The notes under the pieces are model-generated. The model was not told where the DNA came from and ran no database searches. It worked only from the letters and a program-made list of their open reading frames with translations. A DNA stretch of 64,000 nt from an uncultured bacterium (GTDB lineage: Bacteria; Planctomycetota; UBA1135; GCA-002686595). The stretch lies in the NCBI GenBank assembly GCA_937905825.1, contig CALCXM010000185.1, positions 1 to 64,000 of the forward strand, read 5' to 3'. Shown here one piece after another: positions 26,113 to 35,015 of this stretch; positions within the stretch are counted from its first letter, which is position 1, and each line of letters starts with the position of its first letter. Made by a program: the position numbers and the translations under genes.

Positions 26113-27948
26113 CTAGAACACGAGGGTGGTCAGGTCGTTGTAGATCGCAAACACGAAGAGCGACACGATCAACACGAGGCCCACCAACTGGCTGTAGCTG
26201 AAAAGGGTCTCGCTGACTGGTGAGCCTTTGATCTTCTCGATGATCAGGAAGAACAAGTGGCCGCCGTCCAGGATCGGAATCGGAAGCACATTCAAGAACG
26301 CGAGGTTCATCGAAAGCAGACACAGGAACCAAAAGAAGCGCACCCAACCGGCTTCCGCCGTGTCGTGGGCGATGACGCTGATCTTGATGATGCTACCGAC
26401 GTTTTGCTTGCCCACTTCTCGGCGCATCATGCCCCGTAGGAAACGGAACACATCGCGAATCATCTTGAAGGAAGCCACCGCGCCTTGCTTCACCGCGAGA
26501 ACTGGATTCGAGACCTTGTAGTCGTAGCTCGCCAGGCTCAAGGCCAGACCGAAGGTGTGCTGGGGATAGGGTTCTGGTTTGACGTCGACGGTCATGAAGT
26601 CCGTTTCCCCGGGAGAGAGCCCTTCCCGGCGCACCGCCAGAGACATCGGGAGCCCGCGTGCGCCGGCGGCACCGGAGGCCGTCACCAGGTCCGCGAAGAC
26701 GTCCACGGGAGCCTTGTCGATCTCTTGAATCCAATCTCCCGTTCGCAGACCGGCCAGGTAGGCGGGGGAGCCCTCGACCACGCGCACCCGGGTGTCGAGC
26801 ATGTCGTGGACCACCGCCAATTGGGAGGCGAGTTCGATCGCCTGCGCTTCAGACAGTTCCGGTGAGTCGAAGGTCAGGACCTCTCCGTCGCGCCGGACAC
26901 GCCAGGTGACGGGCCCTTTCGAACGGGTCAGCCCGTCGTGCATGTCTCCTGAGTCGCCAATCGCAAAACCGTCCACTGCCAAGATGCGATCGTCCACCAT
27001 CAAGCCAGTGGCGTGCACCAACTCCGTGTCCTTGAGGGCTTCCAAATGTTGGCAGAGGGAAACGATGCCGATGCGTGGGGCCGTGCCCGGGATCATGCGC
27101 GGATCGATCCCTGCGAAAAGCATTTCCTCGCCGTTGCGCCGCACGCGCAAGTCGATCGGCGTTTGGTTGCGAACCGCGAAGAACAGTTGTTCCGTCGGCG
27201 AGAAGCCCGGGGGCGTTCCCACAACCCCCAGCAATTGATCCCCGTCTTGCACGCCCGCCTTCGCGGCGGGGCTCAGGGGGTCCACACTCAGGGGCAAGCC
27301 AGGGGCCCACGCCGGCAGCAGATCACCGATGGAGTAGATCCCCATGCGCTCGTCGTAATCCGGCTGCGCGAACAGGCTGAACTCCTCGCCGGTGTCGTCC
27401 TGTCGAATGCGCAGTTCCACAGGCCCGGAGCCCCCGTGAGCCACTTCGTTGAAGACCTGGCTCAGGTCGTAGATGGATTCCCCGTTGACCGCGAGCACAC
27501 GCATTCCCGGTTCGACTCCCGCCAGCCAAGCGGGGGATCCCACGGGCACGGTTCCAACCACGGGCAAGCGCGAGGGGATGCCGCTCATCAGCAGAATCGG
27601 GAACACCACCAAGCCGAAGATCACGTTCATGATCACGCCGGCGGAGTAGATGAAGAAACGTTGCCCCACGGTTTTCGAGCCCAACTCGTAGGAAGCGGCG
27701 GGCTCCTTCGAGTAGTGCGTTTCCTCCCCAGCCATGCGCACGTAGCCCCCGAGGGGCACAGCGGCGATTTGGTACTCCGTGTCGCCACGACGCCAGCCGA
27801 AGATGCGCGGGCCCATGCCGATGCTGAAGACCAGCACGCGCACCTTGCAAATCCTTGCGGCGAGAAAGTGCCCGAACTCGTGAACGAAAATCACGAGACC
27901 GATGCCGAGCACAACCTGCAAGATGCGCCAGAGGGAGATCAGATCCAT
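26113..27948 (-). CDS. rseP: RseP-type site-2 membrane metalloprotease (M50)
   Basis: At 611 residues it is longer than E. coli RseP (~450). The N-terminal helix carries zinc motif FVHEFGHFLAAR; further on it has FSIGMGPRIFGW and PLGGYVRMAGEE. The third zinc ligand motif is PIPILDGGHLFFL in the C-terminal membrane segments. Between them lie about three or four PDZ-like units (AWLAGVEPGMRVLAVNG, AAKAGVQDGDQLLGV, AYLAGLRTGDWIQEI), more than usual. It performs regulated intramembrane proteolysis of anti-sigma factors or signal-peptide remnants. ATG 27948 begins at the first transmembrane helix, 10 bp after the dxr stop. Confidence 0.93.
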   Translation of the reverse strand: MDLISLWRILQVVLGIGLVIFVHEFGHFLAARICKVRVLVFSIGMGPRIFGWRRGDTEYQIAAVPLGGYVRMAGEETHYSKEPAASYELGSKTVGQRFFIYSAGVIMNVIFGLVVFPILLMSGIPSRLPVVGTVPVGSPAWLAGVEPGMRVLAVNGESIYDLSQVFNEVAHGGSGPVELRIRQDDTGEEFSLFAQPDYDERMGIYSIGDLLPAWAPGLPLSVDPLSPAAKAGVQDGDQLLGVVGTPPGFSPTEQLFFAVRNQTPIDLRVRRNGEEMLFAGIDPRMIPGTAPRIGIVSLCQHLEALKDTELVHATGLMVDDRILAVDGFAIGDSGDMHDGLTRSKGPVTWRVRRDGEVLTFDSPELSEAQAIELASQLAVVHDMLDTRVRVVEGSPAYLAGLRTGDWIQEIDKAPVDVFADLVTASGAAGARGLPMSLAVRREGLSPGETDFMTVDVKPEPYPQHTFGLALSLASYDYKVSNPVLAVKQGAVASFKMIRDVFRFLRGMMRREVGKQNVGSIIKISVIAHDTAEAGWVRFFWFLCLLSMNLAFLNVLPIPILDGGHLFFLIIEKIKGSPVSETLFSYSQLVGLVLIVSLFVFAIYNDLTTLVF

Positions 27949-27958
27949 AAGTTGGAAT

Positions 27959-29125
27959 TCAGCGAGGGGCGGAGGTGGAAGCGCGTTCCACGAGGGAGTT
28001 GGCGAGGGCGCGGGCTTGAACGTCTGCTTCGAGCAGCTCATTCAAGCTCGAGCAGAGGCCCGGGCGTTGATCGAGAACCGCTGCATTGATGCGCGCGATC
28101 TCAGTGAAGGGGATTTGCTCTTTGAGAAAGGCGGCAACCGACACTTCGTCTGCGGCGTTCAAGACGCTGCCCGCGTCCCCACCTTCTTCGACGCAGCGAT
28201 AGCCCAGCTCAAGAGACGGAAAGCGTTCCAAGTCCGGCTCCTCAAAGGTGAGGTTGCCCATGCTGGAGATGTCGAAGCCCCCCAAGGAAGAGGGGGCCCG
28301 GTCCGGATGGTGCAACGCGTAGTGAATCGGACCGCGCATGTCGGGGGGGCCCAACTGGGCGATCACGGAACCGTCCACGAACTCCACCATCGAGTGCACG
28401 ATGGATTGGGGATGGACAACCACCCGAATGCGTTCCCTATCCAAGCCGAAGAGATGATGCACCTCGATCACCTCGAGGGCCTTGTTCATAAGGGTCGCGG
28501 AGCCCACGCTGATGCGCGGCCCCATGTCCCAGTTGGGATGGTTCAAAGCGACCGCAGGAGTGACCTTGGCAAAGTCCGCCGCGGGAGTCATGAGCAGGGG
28601 ACCTCCGCTCGCGGTCAACCAGATGTGACGGATGCGACCCATGTCTTCCCCTCGCAAGCATTGGAAGATGGCGCTGTGTTCGCTGTCGACCGGAACGATC
28701 TGCGCTCCATGTTCGCGGGCCAGATTCATTAGGAGCTCGCCGCCGACCACCAGGGATTCCTTGTTGGCCAGTGCCAAGGTCTTGCCCGCTTCGAGCACGG
28801 CCCTGGAGGCGGGCAATCCGGCGGACCCCACGATGCCATGGACGCAAACGGAATAGGGAGCGGCCGCCAGCATCTCGAGCACCCCGTGCGGTCCGCTGAA
28901 CAAGGCGCAGTCTGCGGGCAAGTGAGCCGCGAGCTTTTCCGCTGCCTCTGGATCTGCCATGGCCACGAAGGCCGGCCGATGCTCGAGGACCTGTTCCAAA
29001 ACAGCTTCCCAAGAACTCGAGGCGGCCAGGCCCGTGACGCGCAGTTCCCCACGGGACTCACGCACCAAATCCAAGGTTTGGGTCCCGATCGAGCCCGTCG
29101 ATCCAAGCAGAACGAGCTCCTTCAT
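27959..29125 (-). CDS. dxr: 1-deoxy-D-xylulose 5-phosphate reductoisomerase
   Basis: This enzyme of 388 residues makes 2-C-methylerythritol 4-phosphate in the MEP isoprenoid pathway. NADPH motif LVLLGSTGSIGTQTLDLV is followed by ALANKESLVVGGELL and VPVDSEHSAIFQCLRG. Also present are LTASGGPL, ALNHPNWDMGPRISVGSATLMNKALEVIE, HPQSIVHSMVEFVDGS, and the C-terminal NAADEVSVAAFL. The start is ambiguous because four 18-bp repeats (29121-29192) place ATGs at 29125, 29143, 29167 and 29185 in frame; ATG 29125 (MKELVLLG) best fits homologues. It heads the dxr-rseP-ubiA operon. Confidence 0.95.
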   Translation of the reverse strand: MKELVLLGSTGSIGTQTLDLVRESRGELRVTGLAASSSWEAVLEQVLEHRPAFVAMADPEAAEKLAAHLPADCALFSGPHGVLEMLAAAPYSVCVHGIVGSAGLPASRAVLEAGKTLALANKESLVVGGELLMNLAREHGAQIVPVDSEHSAIFQCLRGEDMGRIRHIWLTASGGPLLMTPAADFAKVTPAVALNHPNWDMGPRISVGSATLMNKALEVIEVHHLFGLDRERIRVVVHPQSIVHSMVEFVDGSVIAQLGPPDMRGPIHYALHHPDRAPSSLGGFDISSMGNLTFEEPDLERFPSLELGYRCVEEGGDAGSVLNAADEVSVAAFLKEQIPFTEIARINAAVLDQRPGLCSSLNELLEADVQARALANSLVERASTSAPR

Positions 29126-29192
29126 CGACGCCGGTTTCTTCATCGAACCCGGCTCTCTCAACGACATTGGGTCTTTCAACGACATTAGCTGG
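29121..29192 (-). repeat. Four degenerate 18-bp tandem repeats at the dxr start
   Basis: Units 29121-29138, 29139-29156, 29157-29174 and 29175-29192 share the pattern (t/c)TCA(t/a)CGA; the last two are nearly identical. On the minus strand they encode hexapeptides MSLKDP, MSLREP, GSMKKP, ASMKEL in frame with dxr, and each carries an ATG. The region beyond, up to 29484, holds no gene and separates dxr from divergent purM. Confidence 0.8.
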
Positions 29193-29484
29193 CTAGTCTT
29201 TCCCGTGGCTCATTCTGTGCTGCGTCCCGGATCCTCGATCGAGGCCCCACAGAGGTCTTTCGGGCCGCGGGGGACCTGAGTTTAGGACCAAGCCAGGCGG
29301 ATCGAAGCCCCGCCTCGAAGAACTGACGCCATTTGATGAGAAGCTCCCCAGATACGAGCCCCTCGGGCATGGGAATGGGGAGACGCTGGCGTTAGATTGG
29401 TGCCCTTGCAGCCCCCCGTAGACGGGTCACGAGAAAGCTCATGGCTTCCCCTTCAAACAACCGCGCACTCTCCAATTAGGACCC

Positions 29485-30522
29485 ATGGATAAGTCTCCGC
29501 TCACCTACCGCGACGCTGGCGTCAACATCGACGCTCAGGACGAAACCCTCGCCCGGGCAAAAGCGGCCATCAAGAGCAGTTTCACCCCCGGAGTGCTCGG
29601 GGATGTGGGAGCCTTCGGTGGCCTCTTCGATCCCGCACGAGTTGGTTGCGGGGGACAGATTTTGGTGGCCAGCGCGGATGGCGTGGGCACCAAGCTCGAC
29701 GTGGCCAAGAAGGCTGGGATTCATGACGGCGTCGGGCGCGACCTCGTGCAACACTGCATCAACGACATTCTCGTGCAGGGCGCCCGTCCGCTGTTCTTCA
29801 TGGACTACGTGGGCACCGGCGCCTTGGACCCCACGGTGGTCTCGGACCTGATTCGTGGATGCGCCGAGGCCTGCCGGGACAATGGACTGGCCCTGCTCGG
29901 TGGCGAGACCGCGGAGATGCCCGGATTGTACGCAGCGGGGGACTTTGACCTGGTCGGTTTCATCGTCGGCTCCGTCGCCCAAGACAAGTTACTCGATGGT
30001 TCCAAAGTGCGCCCAGGGCAAGTGCTGATCGGCCTCAAGAGCGATGGCCTGCACACCAACGGATACTCCCTCGCGCGCAAGGTGATCTTTGAGCGCAAGG
30101 GTCACGAACTGAGCGACCGCCCGGCTGAATTGGGCGGTATGTCCATTCAAGAGGGTCTACTGGCTCCGCACCGTTCCTACTTGGAACCCATCTGGCCCTT
30201 GCTCGAGGACAACTTGATCGCGGCCATGAGTCACATCACGGGGGGCGGCTTGCGCGACAACCTGCCGCGTGTGTTGTCCGGCAACCGCGCCGTGATCGAT
30301 CTCGACAGCTGGGAAGTTCCGCCGCTCTTCCAATACATCGTCGATGGCGGGCAAATCGACAGGGACGAGTCCTACCAAGTCTTCAACATGGGGGTCGGTC
30401 TGGTGCTTTTGGTGGAACCTGGCGACGTGGAGCAAGTGCTCACGCGTTTGAAGGCTTCCGGCGAAGAGGCCTGGGTCCTTGGATCCGTGGACGGCGCAGG
30501 CGAGGGCGTCGCCTGGAAATAG
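29485..30522 (+). CDS. purM: Phosphoribosylformylglycinamidine cyclo-ligase (AIR synthase)
   Basis: This enzyme closes the imidazole ring in purine synthesis, using ATP and FGAM. It has 345 residues beginning LTYRDAGVNIDAQDETLARAK, then GGLFDP and LVASADGVGTKLDVAKKAG. It continues with DLVQHCINDILVQGARPLFFMDY, LLGGETAEMPGLY, GLKSDGLHTNGYSLARKV and ITGGGLRDNLPRVL. These match PurM throughout. It was checked against selenophosphate synthase (same superfamily): the N-terminal Sec/Cys loop of SelD is absent and the YRDAGVN start is PurM-specific. The stop is 13 bp from the next gene. Confidence 0.97.
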   Translation: MDKSPLTYRDAGVNIDAQDETLARAKAAIKSSFTPGVLGDVGAFGGLFDPARVGCGGQILVASADGVGTKLDVAKKAGIHDGVGRDLVQHCINDILVQGARPLFFMDYVGTGALDPTVVSDLIRGCAEACRDNGLALLGGETAEMPGLYAAGDFDLVGFIVGSVAQDKLLDGSKVRPGQVLIGLKSDGLHTNGYSLARKVIFERKGHELSDRPAELGGMSIQEGLLAPHRSYLEPIWPLLEDNLIAAMSHITGGGLRDNLPRVLSGNRAVIDLDSWEVPPLFQYIVDGGQIDRDESYQVFNMGVGLVLLVEPGDVEQVLTRLKASGEEAWVLGSVDGAGEGVAWK

Positions 30523-30535
30523 AAAGGAGCCGACC

Positions 30536-31267
30536 ATGCTGCAAGCTGTTGTCCTCGGACTGATTCTGATGGGTGCGCCGAGCTCCCCTGGTCCCCTGGG
30601 TACTCGTGCGCTGGACCCTGGCGGGTCGCCGCGGGAGGCTTCTTCCCAGAACCAGCAAGCATCCGCTCAAGCTCTGGAAATCCCAACAGTGCCCGAGCCC
30701 ACGATCGAAGAGCTTCTGATCCAATTGGAGCGTGCCAATGGGGACAGCCTGCTCGCCACTCAATCAAAGGCCTTCGCGCGTTTCACCCAAGAGGTGGAGG
30801 CCTACCACGGTTGGAATGCACAACGACTTGCTGAGGGCATGCACCGCCGGGCTCAGGCCACTTGGAGTGCGATGACCTTGGCCCTGGTCTGCACGCGCTT
30901 GGGAGACAGCGACCGAGCAACCAGAGTCTTACGCAGCGCCCTCGAGGCCGAGAAAGACCCGGTGCTCCAATATGAGTTGCTCGAGCGCCTGGGCCTGGCT
31001 CAGCTGGGCGCCGGCAAGGAATCCGCCGCCCGCGGCCCCCTCGGAAGTGCTTTTCGCCGTGGCTCGGTCAACGCTGGGGTCGTCCTCGGGAGAATTGAGC
31101 TACGCGATGGACGAATGGCCCAAGCCCGAGCAATCTTTCGTACTCTCCTGGACAAGCAGCCCCCGCCTTCCTGGGCACTGCGCGGCTGGGGCCTCTCGAT
31201 GCTTCCCGAGCCTGCGGCGAAGTCCGTACCCGCCAATCCTCGTACACCTGTTACTCCTGCTCCTTAG
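30536..31267 (+). CDS. TPR-like protein of unknown function
   Basis: This 243-residue protein has a hydrophobic N-terminus (MLQAVVLGLILMGAPSS), probably an export signal. A disordered Gln/Ser/Ala stretch and helical pairs resembling tetratricopeptide repeats follow (WSAMTLALVCTRLGDSDRATRVLRSAL, YELLERLGLAQLGAGKESAA, AQARAIFRTLLDKQPP). The ending is Pro-rich. ATG 30536 has one of the few good Shine-Dalgarno sites in the window (AAAGGAG, 8 nt upstream). It lies between purM and an alpha/beta-hydrolase-like gene with gaps of 13 and 6 bp, so they share a transcript. No precise function is assigned. Confidence 0.7.
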   Translation: MLQAVVLGLILMGAPSSPGPLGTRALDPGGSPREASSQNQQASAQALEIPTVPEPTIEELLIQLERANGDSLLATQSKAFARFTQEVEAYHGWNAQRLAEGMHRRAQATWSAMTLALVCTRLGDSDRATRVLRSALEAEKDPVLQYELLERLGLAQLGAGKESAARGPLGSAFRRGSVNAGVVLGRIELRDGRMAQARAIFRTLLDKQPPPSWALRGWGLSMLPEPAAKSVPANPRTPVTPAP

Positions 31268-31273
31268 CTGGCT

Positions 31274-32617
31274 ATGACCCCCATGACCAAGAGTTCTACA
31301 TTCTCCATCTTCCTTGCCACGGTCCTCTGCACCGGAGCGGGAACCGCCGTTCCGCTCGGATCGACGTCGTCTCTCGAGCCTGCTGTCCGCCTCCAGGAGG
31401 ATTCCACGCTGCTCATGCGGGCCGCCGACCATCGCAAAGCGGGCGAACTGTTTGGAAACTGCATCAACGCGCGCAAGGAGCGCGAAGGCAAGGGCGACGC
31501 CGAAGAGGAGCTGCGCGAGCACCTCGACAAGAAGTGGTCCAAAGCCGCGAAGGGCCGGGGCCCCCTGGCCTTGTCCGACGACTTGGCCGCTTCCCTCTGG
31601 CATGCGATTGACTACAGCAAGGTCAAGGGCATCAAGAAGGGCAAGGTGGACGACATGGACGTGCCCGTCACCTACTACGGCGAGGACTACGAGGCCAAAA
31701 ACTCCGTTTGGATCCCGAAGAAGTACTCTCCTAAGATCGCCTACCCGCTGATTCTCTGCATCCCGGATGTGGACGAAAAGCCCGCGGATCACCTGAACGA
31801 ATACTGGAACATTCCCGCCCTGCGCGATGGGGCCATCATCGTGGTCCTCGACATGCCGGAAGATCCCGCCCTGTGGGGCGGAGTCGGCGAACGGGGCAAC
31901 TCGAAGAAGGCCGGGGGGCAGGGCATCTTGCTCTCCACTTTTGCCATCGCTCGCGATAGCTACGCCATCGATTTTGACAAGGTCTTCCTGGCGGGAAGAG
32001 GCGAAGGCGTGGCTGCAGCGATGAACATCGCGAGTGTCTTCCCGGACCGGTTTTGCGCGCTGATCGGCCGCACTGGTGACGCAGCGGAGATTTCGCCGGA
32101 CAACCTTAGCAACCTGCCGTGCTTCTTCGCCGGAGCTGGCAAACGGGCCACAGATTACGCAGAGCTCGCGAAGGAAGCTGGGTACGCAGATTGCACCCTG
32201 AACCCTTCCGGCAAGGTGGAAGATGTTTGGGCTTGGATCGAGGCCACCAATCGCCGCTCCAATCCTGATCAAGTCGTCCTGGTGCCGGGCTCTCCGTTCC
32301 CGACCAAAGCGTACTGGATTGAGCTACCTCGCATGGACTACGACGCGGACGCGAAGATTAGCGCCAAGCTCGACGTCGCCAGCAACTCGATCACCATCGA
32401 AGCCATCGGCATCCCGTCCGTGACCTTGTACTTGAACGACACGTTGCTGAACTTGGACGAGCCTGTCACGGTCACCTTGAATGGCGCCGTGCACAAGGAC
32501 AAGATTCCGCGCAACTTCTACACGATGATTGAGCAGGTCTACAGCTCGAAGAACGACCCCGGGAAGTTCTACACGACCAGCATGGACTACGACATTCCGA
32601 AGAGTCCGAAGAAGTAG
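31274..32617 (+). CDS. Secreted alpha/beta-hydrolase-fold protein without catalytic Ser
   Basis: This 447-residue protein has a signal peptide-like start (SIFLATVLCTGAGTAVP) and a helical N-terminal region. An alpha/beta-hydrolase-like core follows from ~125: VPVTYYGEDYEAKNSVWIPK, YPLILCIPD, IIVVLDMPEDP and DFDKVFLAGRGEGVAAAMNIA. The nucleophile elbow GxSxG reads GRGEG, with Gly243 at the Ser position. The last ~120 residues are a beta-domain (ITIEAIGIPSVTLYLNDTLL, LDEPVTVTLNG) of the kind found after planctomycete esterase-like proteins. The frame is intact. It is probably non-catalytic as a serine hydrolase. Confidence 0.7.
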   Translation: MTPMTKSSTFSIFLATVLCTGAGTAVPLGSTSSLEPAVRLQEDSTLLMRAADHRKAGELFGNCINARKEREGKGDAEEELREHLDKKWSKAAKGRGPLALSDDLAASLWHAIDYSKVKGIKKGKVDDMDVPVTYYGEDYEAKNSVWIPKKYSPKIAYPLILCIPDVDEKPADHLNEYWNIPALRDGAIIVVLDMPEDPALWGGVGERGNSKKAGGQGILLSTFAIARDSYAIDFDKVFLAGRGEGVAAAMNIASVFPDRFCALIGRTGDAAEISPDNLSNLPCFFAGAGKRATDYAELAKEAGYADCTLNPSGKVEDVWAWIEATNRRSNPDQVVLVPGSPFPTKAYWIELPRMDYDADAKISAKLDVASNSITIEAIGIPSVTLYLNDTLLNLDEPVTVTLNGAVHKDKIPRNFYTMIEQVYSSKNDPGKFYTTSMDYDIPKSPKK

Positions 32618-32695
32618 CCGAAGGCTATGTTCGAACCGACGTCCTGGACGCACGATTCAACGGCCCGCACGGGTCGCTAGCAACCACACTGTCCA

Positions 32696-34336
32696 TTGAC
32701 GAATGAACCTAGCGCAAGCCGAAACTCCACCGGGAGCTTCGGCTTGCTCATTCTTGTCGCGCTCGCCGGCGCCGGAACCATGGTGGTGGAACTCGCAGCC
32801 GTGCGCGTCCTGGCTCCCTGGTTTGGCACTTCCTCCACGGTCTGGACCAACGTCATCGGGGTGGTACTGCTCGCCCTGGCGCTCGGGTACCTGGCGGGCT
32901 CCAGGCTCGCCGCCGGCGCGCGGCCCATGGGGGCCCTGGGGCGCTGCTTGCTGTTGGCGGGCGGCTTGACGCTTTGCTTGCCCTGGGCGGCGGAGCCGGT
33001 CGCGCGCTACTTCCTGCCTGAAGGAGTGACTCTCGACCGCGCGGCGGATCTCCTGGTTTGGGGCAGCCTAGCCACCTCCTTGTTGCTCTTCGCTCCACCG
33101 GCCGTCGCACTGGGTTGCGTGGGGCCCCTGGCCATGGAGAGTTTGCAGCAAAGGGGAGCGCAACACGCAGGGGCGGCAGGCGGGCAAGTGCTGTTCGCGT
33201 CGACCCTCGGCAGTTTGGTGGGGACCTTCAGCACCACGCACTTTCTAATTCCCGACCTGGGGTTGCGCACTACGCTCTGGCTGGCCGCCGGAATCTTGGG
33301 CGGAGCCGGTCTGTGTGCCCTCGGGATGAATCGCCGCGTAGGGCTCTCGGGCTTGCCCCTCGCGCTCTTGTGGGCAGCCGGACTGTTTGCGACAACCCAG
33401 GGGCACGCTGCGGCGCTGACCAGCGCCCGGCTGCTCGAGGCGCAAGAGTCGGCCTACCAAAGCCTGCGGGTGGTGGAGTTTGGGGAAGGGCAGACTCGCA
33501 CCCGGCAGTTGCAGGTCAATGAAGGCTTCGACTCCTACCAATCCGTTTGGCAGCCCGAGCCCGGCCTCTTGCCCCAGGGCTACTACAACTACTTCTGCCC
33601 GCCCATCTGGTGGTCGCAGAACGAGCTACGCGAGTCCGCAGAGGCATGGAGCCTTTTGGTGCTCGGTTTGGGGGCTGGGACCACGTGGCGCGTGATGGAA
33701 GGAGTGCTGCCGGAGGGCCGGGGCTTGAACGCCACGGGCATTGAGATCGATGCCAAGGCAGTCGAGCTCGCAAGGCGCTGGATGGACTTGGCTGCGGAGT
33801 CTGCGCAACGCAAGGTCTTCGCTGGTTGGGACGCTCGATCAGGCATGCGGCAACTCGCGCAACCCTTCGATCAAATCGTGCTCGACACCTACGCGAACCA
33901 GATGGAGATCCCCGCACACCTTTGTAGCGTCGAGTTTTTTCAAGAGGTCCGCGAGCATCTGCGTCCGGGGGGCTGGCTGACGGTCAACATCGGTGGCTTC
34001 GGCTTTGAGGATCCGGTCATCACTTCCCTGGCGAACAGTGCGGCCAAGGGCTTTGGTTCCCCGGCGCTGGTGGTGCGCGTTCCCTTCACGCGCAACTACG
34101 TGGCCTATCTGCGACGGGATGCGCAGCTGCCCGATGTTTTGGGACCTTCCTGGCAAGTTCAATCAGCGCTGATTGGCAAGCTGCTCGCACCCCTTGCTCT
34201 CGATGGTGCTTGGCAGCTTTTCCATGGGGATGGCGAGGATTTGCTGACAGACGACCGTAGCGACATGGAAGACCGTCAACGTCAGTCGATCGAATTGCGC
34301 GCGGCTCAGTTGCGGCTCCAGGAGCAGGCGCTCTAG
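32696..34336 (+). CDS. Membrane-fused spermidine-synthase-like protein
   Basis: This 546-residue protein's first ~220 residues form six to eight transmembrane segments (LLILVALAGAGTMVVELAAV, VLLALALGYLAGSRLAAG). They contain the ELAAVRVLAPWFGTSSTVWTN signature of the bacterial spermidine-synthase membrane family. The soluble half is Rossmann-like: LLVLGLGAGTTWRVM, TGIEIDAKAVELAR, FDQIVLDTYANQMEIP and LRPGGWLTVNI. The usual polyamine-synthase Asp residues are only partly recognisable, so true aminopropyl transfer is uncertain. The start appears to be TTG 32696. The 78-bp gap before it shows no gene. Confidence 0.8.
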   Translation: MTNEPSASRNSTGSFGLLILVALAGAGTMVVELAAVRVLAPWFGTSSTVWTNVIGVVLLALALGYLAGSRLAAGARPMGALGRCLLLAGGLTLCLPWAAEPVARYFLPEGVTLDRAADLLVWGSLATSLLLFAPPAVALGCVGPLAMESLQQRGAQHAGAAGGQVLFASTLGSLVGTFSTTHFLIPDLGLRTTLWLAAGILGGAGLCALGMNRRVGLSGLPLALLWAAGLFATTQGHAAALTSARLLEAQESAYQSLRVVEFGEGQTRTRQLQVNEGFDSYQSVWQPEPGLLPQGYYNYFCPPIWWSQNELRESAEAWSLLVLGLGAGTTWRVMEGVLPEGRGLNATGIEIDAKAVELARRWMDLAAESAQRKVFAGWDARSGMRQLAQPFDQIVLDTYANQMEIPAHLCSVEFFQEVREHLRPGGWLTVNIGGFGFEDPVITSLANSAAKGFGSPALVVRVPFTRNYVAYLRRDAQLPDVLGPSWQVQSALIGKLLAPLALDGAWQLFHGDGEDLLTDDRSDMEDRQRQSIELRAAQLRLQEQAL

Positions 34337-34380
34337 TGGGGCCCTTGGGACTGGGGCGCTGGCGACTGGGGTCCTTCCAA

Positions 34381-34968
34381 ATGCAGCCCGGTCGGGAGAG
34401 GCCTTGGGTTGTGAAACTCGAGCGCCTGCTGGCCTGTGCACCCTGCGCTTGCCTGTTCCTCCTACTTGGCCTCCCAGCGAGCGCCCAGAACAGCTTTGAT
34501 GTTGCCGCACGACTGGTGAGCGAAGGAGACTTCCGCGGCGCCCTGCTGGCTGCGAGGGAGGCCCCAGACGCCTTGCAGCGCTCTCAGGCCGAGCTGCACG
34601 TCTTTCATTATGCGGGCGACCTGGACGCAGCCTTGGAGGCGGGCCGGCGTGGCCTCACTCAGGATCCTAAGGAACCCTGGCTTTTGGAGAAGGCCTCCTA
34701 TGTGGCGTTGTCCTTGGGCCTTGGGAAACCAGCGGTTGCTTGGTTGAAGACCCTCGAAGAGATCAGCCCCGGGAAGGCGCCCCCCTGGATGATGGAGGAA
34801 GCAGAGGATTTGCAAGCAACCCGTGAGGCCGAAGCAGCCGCCAGCGAGCGCGCGCGGACTGCGGTGTTGCTCGGCCTCAGCGCGATTCTGGGGTGCCTAC
34901 TTTACGGAGTCTTGCGACCGGGGCCGGACGGTTCCCTTCGCAAAGCGCCCGGGTCCAGGGAACCCTAA
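34381..34968 (+). CDS. Secreted or membrane-anchored TPR-like protein
   Basis: This 195-residue protein has a signal sequence at LERLLACAPCACLFLLLGLP ending ASAQ. TPR-like helices follow (ARLVSEGDFRGALLAAREAP, LDAALEAGRRGLTQDPKEPW, LEKASYVALSLGLGKPAVAW). A C-terminal transmembrane helix (TAVLLGLSAILGCLLYGVL) sits before a basic tail. ATG 34381 is used; GTG 34411 is an alternative nearer the signal peptide, and the frame is open back to 34336. It adjoins the spermidine-synthase-like gene and probably shares its transcript. Function is unknown. Confidence 0.65.
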   Translation: MQPGRERPWVVKLERLLACAPCACLFLLLGLPASAQNSFDVAARLVSEGDFRGALLAAREAPDALQRSQAELHVFHYAGDLDAALEAGRRGLTQDPKEPWLLEKASYVALSLGLGKPAVAWLKTLEEISPGKAPPWMMEEAEDLQATREAEAAASERARTAVLLGLSAILGCLLYGVLRPGPDGSLRKAPGSREP

Positions 34969-35015
34969 CCCTTCGAAAGGGAGGCTGCGAACGGGAGCCT
35001 GCCCCGGCATCGGGC

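Noticed and set aside
29485..30522. Selenophosphate synthase (selD), which would support Sec use
   Set aside because: The sequence is PurM throughout and lacks the SelD N-terminal catalytic loop.
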